Source: an uncultured Acetatifactor sp. (GTDB lineage Bacteria; Bacillota; Clostridia; Lachnospirales; Lachnospiraceae). From it: a stretch of 64,000 bases of DNA. A program made the position numbers and the translations under genes. The notes below the pieces were generated by a model, which saw nothing but the letters and a program-made list of their open reading frames with translations, was not told the origin of the DNA and made no database searches. Location of the stretch: NCBI GenBank assembly GCA_934402315.1, contig CAKRTS010000005.1, forward strand, positions 1-64,000, in the 5' to 3' direction. Positions 34,220 to 42,693 of the stretch are shown one piece after another; position 1 is the stretch's first letter, and the number at the start of each line of letters is the position of its first letter.

Positions 34220-34248
34220 TAGTATGACCTGTCGGGAAGAAAATATGT
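34220..34248 (-). promoter_or_regulatory. possible sigma-G promoter of the spore protein gene
   Basis: CATACTA (34226-34220) resembles the sigma-G -10 element and ACATA (34248-34244) a weak -35, 17 bp apart. The leader would be about 110 nt and includes the hairpin ATAAGTG/CACTTAT. Family knowledge favours a sigma-G promoter here; this exact site is tentative. Confidence 0.35.
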
Positions 34249-34278
34249 TGGAAATGTCTGGAAACAAAGTTTTAATTA

Positions 34279-34932
34279 TTATTCGCCGAATACAGCCCTG
34301 TAATCTGCCTGGAACTTAGCGATTCCCGCATCTGTCAGAGGATGCTTTACCATCTGCTCGATAACAGCGTAAGGAACTGTTGCGATGTCAGCGCCTGCAA
34401 GTGCGCAGTCCGTAACATGGATAGGATTACGAACACTCGCTGCAATGATCTGTGTATCCAGATCGGTTACTGCAAAAATATCAGAAATCTCACGGATGAG
34501 ATCAACACCTCTCTGGCTGATGTCATCCAGACGTCCCAGGAAAGGAGATACATAAGTAGCGCCAGCGCGTGCTGCAAGCAGTGCCTGGTTTGCGCTGAAG
34601 ATCAGTGTCACATTGGTCTTGATTCCCTCGGAGGAAAGAACCTTACAAGCCTTCAGTCCTTCAACTGTCATAGGAATCTTTACTACCATATTGGGATGGA
34701 TCTTTGCAATCTCACGGCCTTCCTTGATCATACCCTCAGCATCTACGGTTGTAGCCTTTACCTCACCGCTGATCGGTCCGTCAACGATGGAAGCGATCTC
34801 TGCGATAACCTCCTCAAATACTCTGCCTTCCTTTGCGATCAGGGAAGGGTTTGTGGTAACGCCACAGATTACGCCCATGTCGTTTGCCTTCTTAATGTCC
34901 TCAACCTTAGCAGTGTCAATGAAAAAACGCAT
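34279..34932 (-). CDS. tal: transaldolase / fructose-6-phosphate aldolase family (TalC type)
   Basis: 217 residues, the short TalC/FSA subfamily. [17 protein letters not shown], the Schiff-base lysine in MVVKIPMT and [29 protein letters not shown] are diagnostic. It transfers dihydroxyacetone units in the pentose phosphate pathway, or acts as a fructose-6-phosphate aldolase; sequence alone does not separate the two. Single gene with its own promoter. Confidence 0.93.
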   Translation of the reverse strand: MRFFIDTAKVEDIKKANDMGVICGVTTNPSLIAKEGRVFEEVIAEIASIVDGPISGEVKATTVDAEGMIKEGREIAKIHPNMVVKIPMTVEGLKACKVLSSEGIKTNVTLIFSANQALLAARAGATYVSPFLGRLDDISQRGVDLIREISDIFAVTDLDTQIIAASVRNPIHVTDCALAGADIATVPYAVIEQMVKHPLTDAGIAKFQADYRAVFGE

Positions 34933-34990
34933 AGCTCAAATCTCCTTTTTGTTTTTTAATATATGCCCGCATACTGTGCTGATGCGCATT

Positions 34991-35048
34991 GTGCCCGGGC
35001 ACATTAGTTCTCTCACTTTAGTATACTAGGGTATGGGACAAAACTCAA
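34991..35048 (-). promoter_or_regulatory. transaldolase promoter with palindrome after the start site
   Basis: TTGAGT (35048-35043) and TATACT (35025-35020), 17-bp spacer. A perfect 12-bp palindrome GTGCCCGGGCAC (34991-35002) lies about 12-20 bases after the expected transcription start. It may be an operator or an RNA hairpin. Confidence 0.6.
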
Positions 35049-35062
35049 GCCCTTTTGACGAC

Positions 35063-35830
35063 CTAATAACAAATATTTTTTATCAGCCTGAGGTCTCCCT
35101 TTAACACTGCCCTCTGCCGCCCGGACAGAGAATGCCCGCCATCCCCCGCAAGACTGTGCAGCATTCCGGCGAGCTCCCGCATATCCCCGAGCCTGTCCTC
35201 CGGTCTCTCCTCTGTACAGCGCCGGATGATCCTTCTCAGGATTCCGCGCTCTCCCGCCTCCAGCAGCTTCTCCAGCGTCCTTCCCAGCCCATACACATCC
35301 GCCGCAGCCGTCTGCACGCTGTCTGTCACAAACTGCTCCGGCGCTCCAAAGCCCGGGCTTCCGGCTATATCAGCGCTTTTTCCAGCCAGGCAGGCACAGC
35401 CGAAGTCCAGCAGTCTCACCGCGCCGTCCTTCGCAAGCATCACGTTTTCCGGTTTGATATCCCGGAAAATGACCGGCTCCGGCAGCCGGTGGAGGTAACA
35501 AAGCCCTTCTGCAAGCTGCGCCCCCATCTCCGCCGTCTGCCGTGCCGCAAAGCCTCCCCGCACCTCCATCGTTTTTTTCAGATTCTCTCCCCCAATGTAT
35601 TCCATCAGAAGATATGCCTTCCCGCCTTGTTTCCAAAAATCAATGAATTTCGGAAAAAGCGGATGGCAGATGCGCCGGTGGCACGCCGCCTCCCTCTCCA
35701 ACAGCTCCGCATGCCCACTGATCTTGCAGGCATAGTGCCTTCCCTCGCCGTCTTTCACGAGATACACCTCGGAAAAAGCTCCGGCACCGAGCAGTCTGAC
35801 CATTTTTAAAGTACTTCCCCATTCTCCCAT
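35063..35830 (-). CDS. Hanks-type Ser/Thr protein kinase
   Basis: 255 residues, a bare kinase domain without membrane segment or PASTA repeats. Glycine loop GAGAFSEVYLV, ATP lysine Lys36 (YACKI), catalytic loop FRDIKPENVML with Asp124, and DFG at Asp142-Gly144. The HRD histidine is Phe122. APEQ follows. It is probably active and soluble. It follows the PP2C-like gene by five bases, at the end of the pyrH-rseP gene row. Substrates unknown; the pairing with a phosphatase-like protein suggests a regulated phosphorylation switch. Confidence 0.9.
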   Translation of the reverse strand: MGEWGSTLKMVRLLGAGAFSEVYLVKDGEGRHYACKISGHAELLEREAACHRRICHPLFPKFIDFWKQGGKAYLLMEYIGGENLKKTMEVRGGFAARQTAEMGAQLAEGLCYLHRLPEPVIFRDIKPENVMLAKDGAVRLLDFGCACLAGKSADIAGSPGFGAPEQFVTDSVQTAAADVYGLGRTLEKLLEAGERGILRRIIRRCTEERPEDRLGDMRELAGMLHSLAGDGGHSLSGRQRAVLKGDLRLIKNICY

Positions 35831-35835
35831 AACAA

Positions 35836-36438
35836 TTACCGTGCCTTTCCGATCAGCAGGACAGCCATGCTCTCCCGGCAGCCGTCTGCCTGCCCCCTGC
35901 TTCCGCAGCTGCCCTCTCTCTTCCGCCCTGCCAGCTCCTCCAGCCTCCTGTGCGCCTGTTCTGCGGTTCTGATCTCGGCGATTTTCAGCGTCTCTCCAAG
36001 CATTTGCTCGTCATTTGTCCCTAAAAATGAATCGGTCGCCAGCAGGATGCCCGCCCCCTCCTCAAGCACTGCCCGGAATTGTCCCGGAAGCGGCGAAAGC
36101 CTTCCCCTCCCGAAGGAGGTGTTCAGCAGGCAGGCATTGCCTCCCTCTCCCATCACAAGGATCTCCCTTCCGATACCGATGAGCAGCTTACATTTCCGAT
36201 AGCCGCCAAGAAGCTCTTCCAGCTCCTCTTCCGCCCGCGGAAGCCATCTTCCGGAGCGTTTTGCCGCTTTGTGCCACGCAAAAGTACCCGCCCATTCCAG
36301 CAGCTTGTCCTTTTTGCCGCTCTGCTCCCCGTCAATGCACGCAAAGCACACCGGCGTCTGCCGGCATTGATACTGCTGCAGCAGCAGGAAGCCTCCGCTT
36401 CCCGCCCGCTGCCTGTAACAGCTTGTCAGATATTCCAT
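35836..36438 (-). CDS. degenerate PP2C-like protein partnered with the kinase
   Basis: 200 residues, shorter than catalytic PP2C (~240). The second half follows the PP2C pattern: NTSFGRG, then GILLATDSFLG (normally a TDGL motif with metal-binding Asp), a helical stretch, and AVLLIGK as the last strand. The usual N-terminal metal motifs (RxxNED, DGxGG) are missing and ACIDGEQSGKKDKL is only a trace. It may be an inactive or highly divergent phosphatase acting as kinase partner, which is inferred. The ATG at 36438 has GGGGA five bases before it; the one at 36450 has no site. Confidence 0.6.
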   Translation of the reverse strand: MEYLTSCYRQRAGSGGFLLLQQYQCRQTPVCFACIDGEQSGKKDKLLEWAGTFAWHKAAKRSGRWLPRAEEELEELLGGYRKCKLLIGIGREILVMGEGGNACLLNTSFGRGRLSPLPGQFRAVLEEGAGILLATDSFLGTNDEQMLGETLKIAEIRTAEQAHRRLEELAGRKREGSCGSRGQADGCRESMAVLLIGKAR

Positions 36439-36467
36439 AGAATTCCCCATTCTGAATCTTTGAATGA

Positions 36468-37553
36468 TTATTTCATAAAGATGTTTGCAAGATCGTTAAA
36501 GAATACAAATACCATGAGTATCATGAAAAAGACCAATCCGATAAAATGCACGATTCCCTCTTTGTCCGGCGGAACCGGCTTCCCCCTGATGACCTCCACA
36601 AGCAGGAACACCAGCCGCCCGCCGTCGAGCGCCGGTATCGGGAGCAGATTCAATATTCCCAGATTCACCGAGAGCATCAGCGTGATATTCAGCATCGTCA
36701 CAAGGACACTCTGCCAGCCGTAGTCCTTGGATGCCTCATACGCCGCACCCACAACATTCACGGCAATGCCGACCGGCCCCGCGACATCCTTTCTCGAAAC
36801 CTGTCCTCTGAACAGCATTCCAAGGCTCATATAGGTTGCCTTCACGGAGTAGCGCATCTCATACCATGCGTATTTCAAGGTCTCGATTCCATGCGGCTCC
36901 ACAAATTCCTGATTGCTGATTCCGAGAAGATAATATCCGTACTGCTCCTCGTACTGCGGAGTCAGCAGGGTCGTGTATTTCTGTCCGTCCCGCTCATAGA
37001 CGACCTCCAGCTCTCCGCCGCGGTAAGCCGCCTGCATGTACAGGGATATTTCCTGATAGAGCTTTACCTTGCTTCCGTTCAGCGAAATGATCTTATCGCC
37101 GTCCTGCATGCCTGCAGCCTCCGCGCCGCTTCCTTCCACGACCTGACTCGCCACAGGCTCGCGGATCGCTATTATGCCCGTCATGTTCACCATGATAAAC
37201 GCTACGACAAACGCCAGAATAAAATTAAAGAACGGCCCCGCGACAACGGTCGCTATCCGGCTCCAGACATTCGCCTTCAGGAAAGAGCCGGGGCCGGGCT
37301 CCTTTTCCTGCCCTGTCTCCTCGTCCTTTTCCACCAGTCCGTCCTCGCCCTCAAACATACAGGCGCCGCCGATCGGAAACAGCTTGAGCGAATATTTCGT
37401 GCCGCCCTTCTTAAACGAGAAGATATTCGGGCCCATGCCGACCGCAAACTCGACCACATGGATGCCGTTTGCTTTCGCTATCAGGAAATGCCCGAATTCG
37501 TGGGCGATCACGACCACCCCGAAAATAACGATAAACCAAATCAAAGTTCCCAT
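36468..37553 (-). CDS. rseP: site-2 intramembrane zinc metalloprotease RseP/RasP
   Basis: 361 residues. The HEFGH zinc motif is in the first membrane helix, NLLPIPALDGGRL supplies the third ligand near the C-terminus, and a PDZ domain (about 150-230) lies between. It cleaves anti-sigma factors and signal peptide remnants in the membrane. Directly follows dxr with no gap, the standard Firmicute order. Confidence 0.96.
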   Translation of the reverse strand: MGTLIWFIVIFGVVVIAHEFGHFLIAKANGIHVVEFAVGMGPNIFSFKKGGTKYSLKLFPIGGACMFEGEDGLVEKDEETGQEKEPGPGSFLKANVWSRIATVVAGPFFNFILAFVVAFIMVNMTGIIAIREPVASQVVEGSGAEAAGMQDGDKIISLNGSKVKLYQEISLYMQAAYRGGELEVVYERDGQKYTTLLTPQYEEQYGYYLLGISNQEFVEPHGIETLKYAWYEMRYSVKATYMSLGMLFRGQVSRKDVAGPVGIAVNVVGAAYEASKDYGWQSVLVTMLNITLMLSVNLGILNLLPIPALDGGRLVFLLVEVIRGKPVPPDKEGIVHFIGLVFFMILMVFVFFNDLANIFMK

Positions 37554-38702
37554 CTATTGTCTGATCCTTCCTGCTATATACTCATAGGTCTCCGCCTCTG
37601 CCGCCAGAATCTCCTCCACGCCGGGGTTCTGTACCGTCCGGTGATGCTCCATCGCCTCTCCGATCAGCTCCGGAATCTGTAAATAAGAAATTTTCCTCTC
37701 GAGGAAAAGTGCAACCGCCTTCTCATTTGCCGCATTGTACACCGTCGGCAGACTGCCGCCGGTTCTCGCAGCGCGGTATGCCAGCGCAAGTCCCGTAAAG
37801 GTATCGGTATCCGGCTTTTCAAAGGTAAGGCTTCCCAGTTCAAAGAAATCGACCCGCTTTCCCGCCATCGGTCTTCTGTCGGGATAGAACAGCGCATACT
37901 GGATCGGCAGCTTCATGTCCGGCGTGCCGAGCTGCGCAATGATCGCTCCATCCACATACTGTACCGCAGAATGGATAATGCTCTGCGGATGCACCACGAC
38001 CTGTATCTGCTCCAGCTCCACACCGAACAGCCACTTCGCCTCCATGACCTCCAGCCCCTTATTGACCAGTGTGGAGGAATCAATCGTGATCTTACGTCCC
38101 ATCGACCAGTTCGGATGCTTCAACGCATCCTCCACCTGTACCTTTTCGAGCTGCTGTCTCGTCTTCCCGCGGAAGGGCCCGCCGGATGCCGTGAGCAGGA
38201 TCTTTTCGATCCGCCCCGCCGGTTCTCCGTTGAGCGACTGGAAGATCGCGCTGTGCTCACTGTCCACGGGCAGAATCGCCACTCCGTATTCCTTCGCCAG
38301 CGGCATGATGATATGTCCCGCCGTCACCAGCGTCTCCTTGTTGGCAAGCGCAATATCCTTCCCCGCCCTGATCGCTGCGATCGTCGGTCTGATACCAATC
38401 ATTCCCACAATCGCCGTCACTAATACCTGACTTTCCGGCAGACAGGCTATTTCCAGCAGTCCATCCATCCCCACGACGACACGCACATCCATATCCTTTA
38501 CTCTGCCGCGCAGATCGGCTGCCGCCTGCTCCGTCCACATTCCGACGACCAGAGGCTTAAACTCCCTGATCTGCTGCTCCATCTTCTCAACACTGCTGTT
38601 CGCCGCAAGCGCGACAACCCGAAGCTCGGGATTATTCCTCACGACCTCCAACGTCTGCGTCCCGATCGAGCCCGTTGATCCCAGTATCGCAATCTGTTTC
38701 AT
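37554..38702 (-). CDS. dxr: 1-deoxy-D-xylulose-5-phosphate reductoisomerase
   Basis: 382 residues. NADPH-binding GSTGSIGTQTLEV at the N-terminus, then LANKETLVTAG, LLTASGGPFRG and the metal-binding PVDSEHSA. Makes methylerythritol phosphate for isoprenoids, which supply UppS downstream in metabolism. The ATG at 38702 is preceded by GAGGATTAGG; a GTG at 38714 is less likely. Confidence 0.97.
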   Translation of the reverse strand: MKQIAILGSTGSIGTQTLEVVRNNPELRVVALAANSSVEKMEQQIREFKPLVVGMWTEQAAADLRGRVKDMDVRVVVGMDGLLEIACLPESQVLVTAIVGMIGIRPTIAAIRAGKDIALANKETLVTAGHIIMPLAKEYGVAILPVDSEHSAIFQSLNGEPAGRIEKILLTASGGPFRGKTRQQLEKVQVEDALKHPNWSMGRKITIDSSTLVNKGLEVMEAKWLFGVELEQIQVVVHPQSIIHSAVQYVDGAIIAQLGTPDMKLPIQYALFYPDRRPMAGKRVDFFELGSLTFEKPDTDTFTGLALAYRAARTGGSLPTVYNAANEKAVALFLERKISYLQIPELIGEAMEHHRTVQNPGVEEILAAEAETYEYIAGRIRQ

Positions 38703-38790
38703 CCTAATCCTCACTTCCGCGCAGCCTCATTCCCATCTGCGCTTCCATTTTCCAAATCACAGCCGACGGCTCCGCAAAACATATCCGCCA

Positions 38791-39630
38791 TCACATTCCC
38801 AACAGCAGGACGACCATAAAATATGTCAGCGGGGCAGTCACGATCACACTGTCAAAACGATCCATGATTCCGCCATGCCCCGGAATCAGCTTTCCGTAAT
38901 CCTTGATTCCCTTGTTCCTCTTAATTGCGGAGGCAGCCAGATCTCCCAGCATGCTCACCGCGCCGCCAAACGCGCAGATGACAGCGATCAGGCATAAGGT
39001 CTTCGGATCCCTCGTCCCGAGACATGCGACATAGATGACACCAATCAGCGCAGCACCGAGCACTCCGCCGATACAGCCCTCCAGAGACTTTTTCGGACTC
39101 AGAACCGGAAAAATCTTTTTCTTTCCGATCAGCTTGCCGACACAGTAGGCGCAGGTGTCACAGCCCCATGAACTGATGAGAATCAGCCAGACCAGACGTT
39201 TCCCGTCGGAATGCATCCTTGTCATATCGATAAACGAGAGCATTACCGGCGCATACAGGAACGCAAAGACAGCTGCGATCACCGGCTCCGCCTGATATTT
39301 CGGGAACCGTATCACATAGACAAAGAGCTCTGCGAGAAACATAAGCGCAATGCCGAGAAGACAATAGAAAAATTTGTCTCCTTTCAGGATTTCCATGTCA
39401 CAGAGCAGCAACAGCGCGTAGTAGACCGCCGCGGCAGCCAGCCCGACAACCTCCGGTGCGCAGAGCTTCCCACTTGCCTTCTCCCTGACACCAAGCGCCT
39501 TCGTCAGTTCCAGATAGCCGACAGCCGAAACCAAAAACAGCACGACAGGAAGGAGCGGCGCTCCGACCCAGAAGGACGCAAAAGCAATGAGCAGCAGAAC
39601 CGCCCCACTCAACAATCTGGTCAAAAACAT
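38791..39630 (-). CDS. cdsA: phosphatidate cytidylyltransferase
   Basis: 279 residues, about eight membrane helices. The signature SAIKRNKGIKDYGKLIPGHG, continuing IMDRFDS, is near the C-terminus. Makes CDP-diacylglycerol for phospholipids. A gap of 88 bases to dxr contains no clear site. Start follows GGAGGAGTAGACAG. Confidence 0.96.
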   Translation of the reverse strand: MFLTRLLSGAVLLLIAFASFWVGAPLLPVVLFLVSAVGYLELTKALGVREKASGKLCAPEVVGLAAAAVYYALLLLCDMEILKGDKFFYCLLGIALMFLAELFVYVIRFPKYQAEPVIAAVFAFLYAPVMLSFIDMTRMHSDGKRLVWLILISSWGCDTCAYCVGKLIGKKKIFPVLSPKKSLEGCIGGVLGAALIGVIYVACLGTRDPKTLCLIAVICAFGGAVSMLGDLAASAIKRNKGIKDYGKLIPGHGGIMDRFDSVIVTAPLTYFMVVLLLGM

Positions 39631-39634
39631 CTGT

Positions 39635-40351
39635 CTACTCCTCCTTCAATCCGCCAAATCTTCTGTCTCTATGATTATATGCCTCCACAGCCTTCCTCAA
39701 TTCTTCCTTTGTGAAATCGGGCCATGCAACCGGCGTGAAATACAGCTCCGTGTAGGCAAGCTGCCACAGCAGGAAGTTCGAGATACGCTGCTCGTTGCAG
39801 GTGCGGATCAGCAGATCCGGTGCCGGGATTCCAGCCGTATCCAGCGATTCCTCCACCAGCTCCTCCGTGATCTCACCGGCGGACAGCTCTCCGTTCTCCA
39901 CCCGCTGCGCCAGCTTTCTCGCGGCGCGGACAATCTCATCCCTGCCACCGTAGTTGATCGCTATCTGAAAATGCAGTCCGTCGTTGTCCCTTGTCGCCGT
40001 CTCCAGCTCCTCGATCCTTGTGCGGATGTCCTCGTCAAGCCGGGATTTTTCCCCCAGCACTCTGACGCACATGCGGTTCTTCTTCGCCGTCTGCAGGCAG
40101 GTCTTCATATAATTGCGCAGCAGCTTCATCAGCGCATCCACCTCATCCTTGGGGCGGTTCCAGTTCTCCGTCGAAAAGGCATAGACCGTCAGATACTGGA
40201 TTCCCATCTTGTAGGCATCCTCACAGATCGTCTCCACTGTCTTTGCGCCCTGAACATGCCCATAGTTTCTGGGCATTCCCTTTGCCTTTGCCCATCTTCC
40301 GTTTCCGTCCAGAATAATCGCCACATGCTGCGGCATCTTCAATTCTTCCAT
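39635..40351 (-). CDS. uppS: isoprenyl transferase (undecaprenyl diphosphate synthase)
   Basis: 238 residues. HVAIILDGNGRWAKAKG carries the catalytic Asp and the phosphate-binding arginine; YAFSTENWNR and LLIRTCNEQRISNFLLWQ follow. Builds the C55 lipid carrier of cell-wall synthesis. The ATG at 40351 follows GAGGATGGAT; earlier starts lie in or before a GC-rich hairpin. cdsA begins four bases after. Confidence 0.96.
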   Translation of the reverse strand: MEELKMPQHVAIILDGNGRWAKAKGMPRNYGHVQGAKTVETICEDAYKMGIQYLTVYAFSTENWNRPKDEVDALMKLLRNYMKTCLQTAKKNRMCVRVLGEKSRLDEDIRTRIEELETATRDNDGLHFQIAINYGGRDEIVRAARKLAQRVENGELSAGEITEELVEESLDTAGIPAPDLLIRTCNEQRISNFLLWQLAYTELYFTPVAWPDFTKEELRKAVEAYNHRDRRFGGLKEE

Positions 40352-40378
40352 ATCCATCCTCTTGTCGCCCATGCACAA

Positions 40379-40409
40379 CGGGGGAGCGGAATTTTCTCCC
40401 ACTCCCCCG
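40379..40409 (-). other. GC-rich hairpin between frr and uppS
   Basis: CGGGGGAGTGG and CCGCTCCCCCG form an 11-bp stem with one G-U pair and a 9-nt loop. No T-run follows, so it is probably not a terminator. It could be an RNA processing or stabilising element, inferred from position only. Confidence 0.6.
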
Positions 40410-40428
40410 CTGCTGGACTGTCTTTTAT

Positions 40429-40980
40429 TTATACGGTCATAATTTCCTTTGACTTCGTCTCCATCAAAGCATCCACGTTCCTGATAAACTTGTCTGTGAG
40501 CTTCTGCAGTTCATCCTCAAGCTGCTTTACCTCGTCCTCTGAAACCTCTGCCTTTGCAAGCTTCTTGAAAGCATCATTTCCGTCGCGGCGGATATTTCTG
40601 ATGGCAACCTTGCTCTCCTCAGCCTTCTTCTTTACATCCTTTACCAGATCTTTTCTGCGCTCCTCTGTCAGTTCAGGGAAAACAAGGCGGATCACGGAAC
40701 CGTCGTTTGTCGGATTGATTCCGATGTCGGATGTGAGAATCGCCTTTTCGATCTCCTTGAGCAGAGACTTCTCCCACGGTGCGATCTGGATGATACGCGC
40801 CTCGGGAACCGTCACATTTCCGACCTGCTGGATCGGGGTAGGCGTTCCGTAATAATCCACGCGGAGCTTATCCAGCACATGCGGATTTGCACGTCCTGCA
40901 CGGATGGCCGCATAATCACTCTCCAAAAATTCAAATGCCTTCTTCATCTTATCTTCGTACTGCTGTAATCTGGAATCCAT
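40429..40980 (-). CDS. frr: ribosome recycling factor
   Basis: 183 residues, normal length. AIRAGRANPHVLDKL, YGTPTPIQQVGNVTVPEARIIQI and the helical ends are diagnostic. It splits post-termination ribosomes with EF-G. The ATG at 40980 follows AAAGGAAG; a TTG two codons earlier is an alternative. Sits between pyrH and uppS as usual. Confidence 0.97.
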   Translation of the reverse strand: MDSRLQQYEDKMKKAFEFLESDYAAIRAGRANPHVLDKLRVDYYGTPTPIQQVGNVTVPEARIIQIAPWEKSLLKEIEKAILTSDIGINPTNDGSVIRLVFPELTEERRKDLVKDVKKKAEESKVAIRNIRRDGNDAFKKLAKAEVSEDEVKQLEDELQKLTDKFIRNVDALMETKSKEIMTV

Positions 40981-41039
40981 ATTCAACTTCCTTTCCTGCT
41001 GTTTTCGTCTTTTTATTCTGCGGGCATCCTGCCGCTTTC

Positions 41040-41735
41040 CTATACCAGTACCTTTGTTCCGTTAAACTTTCCCTTCACGGTATTGACGATACTGTTTTCC
41101 TCATTCAGTCCGAACACCCACATGGGCATCTTGTTATCTCTCGCAAGAATTGAAGCCGTCATATCGACAACCTGCAGGTTCTTTGCGATGACCTCATCGA
41201 TCGTCACCTCGTCATATTTCTTCGCGTCCGGATTCTTGTTGGGGTCGTCATCGTATACGCCGTCGATCGACTTTGCAAGCAGGATCACCTCTGCCTCCAC
41301 CTCGATTGCACGCAGGACGACACCGGTATCCGTCGAGAAATAGGGATGCCCTGTTCCGCCTGCGAAAAACACCACCTGTCCCTGCCCAAAATACTTATTT
41401 GCGCGATCCTTGGAAAACAGCTTTGTAAAGGAACCGCACTCAAAGGGCGTCAGGATATTCGTCCTCATTCCCACCGAGCGGAAGATTTCCGAGACATAGA
41501 TACAGTTCATGACCGTCGCCAGCATTCCGATCTGGTCTGCCTTCGTGCGGTCAATATTCTCGCTGGTTCTTCCTCTCCAGAAGTTGCCGCCGCCGGTAAC
41601 GATTCCGACCTGAATGCCGTCATCCACCAGCTGCTTCACCTGAAGTGCAACCTTTCTGACTGTCTCCTCGTCAAATCCTGTCTTCTTATCTCCTGCAAGT
41701 GCTTCGCCGCTGAGCTTTAATAAGATTCTCCGCAT
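41040..41735 (-). CDS. pyrH: UMP kinase
   Basis: 231 residues. LLKLSGEALAGDK, GIVTGGGNFWRGR, TDTGVVLRAIEVEAEVILLAK and DDDPNKNPDAKKY show the bacterial amino-acid-kinase-type UMP kinase. Phosphorylates UMP to UDP. Starts at an ATG after AAGGAG. First of the conserved pyrH-frr-uppS-cdsA-dxr-rseP row. Confidence 0.97.
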   Translation of the reverse strand: MRRILLKLSGEALAGDKKTGFDEETVRKVALQVKQLVDDGIQVGIVTGGGNFWRGRTSENIDRTKADQIGMLATVMNCIYVSEIFRSVGMRTNILTPFECGSFTKLFSKDRANKYFGQGQVVFFAGGTGHPYFSTDTGVVLRAIEVEAEVILLAKSIDGVYDDDPNKNPDAKKYDEVTIDEVIAKNLQVVDMTASILARDNKMPMWVFGLNEENSIVNTVKGKFNGTKVLV

Positions 41736-41748
41736 CTCTCAAATCTCC

Positions 41749-42651
41749 TTATTTTGATTTTGCCTTATGCACCACATCGGGCTTATAATCGTCAAAGAAT
41801 ATGGTCGGGCTGACCTCCGCATAGCACTGCGAGCACATACCTTCAATGACAGCGCCGTTGTTGATCTGTACCGACTTCGACTTGATATTTCCCATAACAA
41901 TAGCGGACGCATCCAGAATCACCGGCCCCTTGACATCAATATCTCCCTTGACAGCACCGGCAATGGCTGCGCTTGTCGCAGAGATGTTTCCGATGATGAC
42001 AGAGCTTGCTCCGATCTTGACCGCTCCCTCGCTGACTACCTCTCCGTTGATCTTTGCGCTCTCCGCATAGATCTCTGCAGCTTTGGAATTACCGTTGACA
42101 TGTCCTGTAATGTTCAGCTTTCCAAGTGCATCAATGTTTCCGTTCACAGTGCCGACAACGTCGATAGATCCCTGTGTCATAATATCGCCTGTGATTGCCA
42201 TTCCCTCTGTGATGACAGATGTCTCATCCGTTGCCACTCTGTTATTTTCAAACTCCATCTTTTCCTCTGCTCCTTTGTTCTCTTCATCCGCTGTTTCTTT
42301 TCGTATGTCTTCCTGAGGCTCACTGTCAGGGCTCTCCTCCAGCATCTTTGCCAGCAGCTTCTCCATATCCTCATCGGAATGAGCCGTCTCCGGCACGGTG
42401 TCGTTACCGCCCTCCGGCAGAGCTTCCTCCGCCGCTCCCGCTTCACTGCCGCTCTCAGGCTGTTTTTCTTCCGCCTGCTCTGCGTTCTCTCCCTCGGGGA
42501 GCCGGACATCATCAATATTCTTCAGCATCTCATCCAGAGAAACCGACGGCTCCTGAGCTGTCTCCTCTCCCGTCCTGATCTTCTCGTCCTCAGGTATCAG
42601 CTCATTGACAGCCTGTGATAAGTCTTCCTTTAAATCCGAGAAAAAACCCAT
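41749..42651 (-). CDS. bactofilin-family polymer-forming protein with long acidic N-terminus
   Basis: 300 residues. Residues ~140-280 show the six-residue-period beta-helix pattern of bactofilins (GDIMTQGSIDVVGTVNGNIDALGKLNITG and onward). The first ~130 residues are unusually acidic and probably disordered, far longer than the short tails of typical bactofilins. Bactofilins form cytoskeletal filaments tied to membrane or wall sites. A CxxC (MCSQCY) lies after the helix. It is 13 bases before pyrH. Confidence 0.87.
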   Translation of the reverse strand: MGFFSDLKEDLSQAVNELIPEDEKIRTGEETAQEPSVSLDEMLKNIDDVRLPEGENAEQAEEKQPESGSEAGAAEEALPEGGNDTVPETAHSDEDMEKLLAKMLEESPDSEPQEDIRKETADEENKGAEEKMEFENNRVATDETSVITEGMAITGDIMTQGSIDVVGTVNGNIDALGKLNITGHVNGNSKAAEIYAESAKINGEVVSEGAVKIGASSVIIGNISATSAAIAGAVKGDIDVKGPVILDASAIVMGNIKSKSVQINNGAVIEGMCSQCYAEVSPTIFFDDYKPDVVHKAKSK

Positions 42652-42693
42652 CTTAACTCAAACCCTCCATTCTTTGGTCTCTTAAATACTTTC

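Noticed and set aside
36546..37682. 378-codon plus-strand frame
   Set aside because: Antisense to rseP and the end of dxr, both certain genes. Composition is Arg/His-rich, as expected for a shadow.
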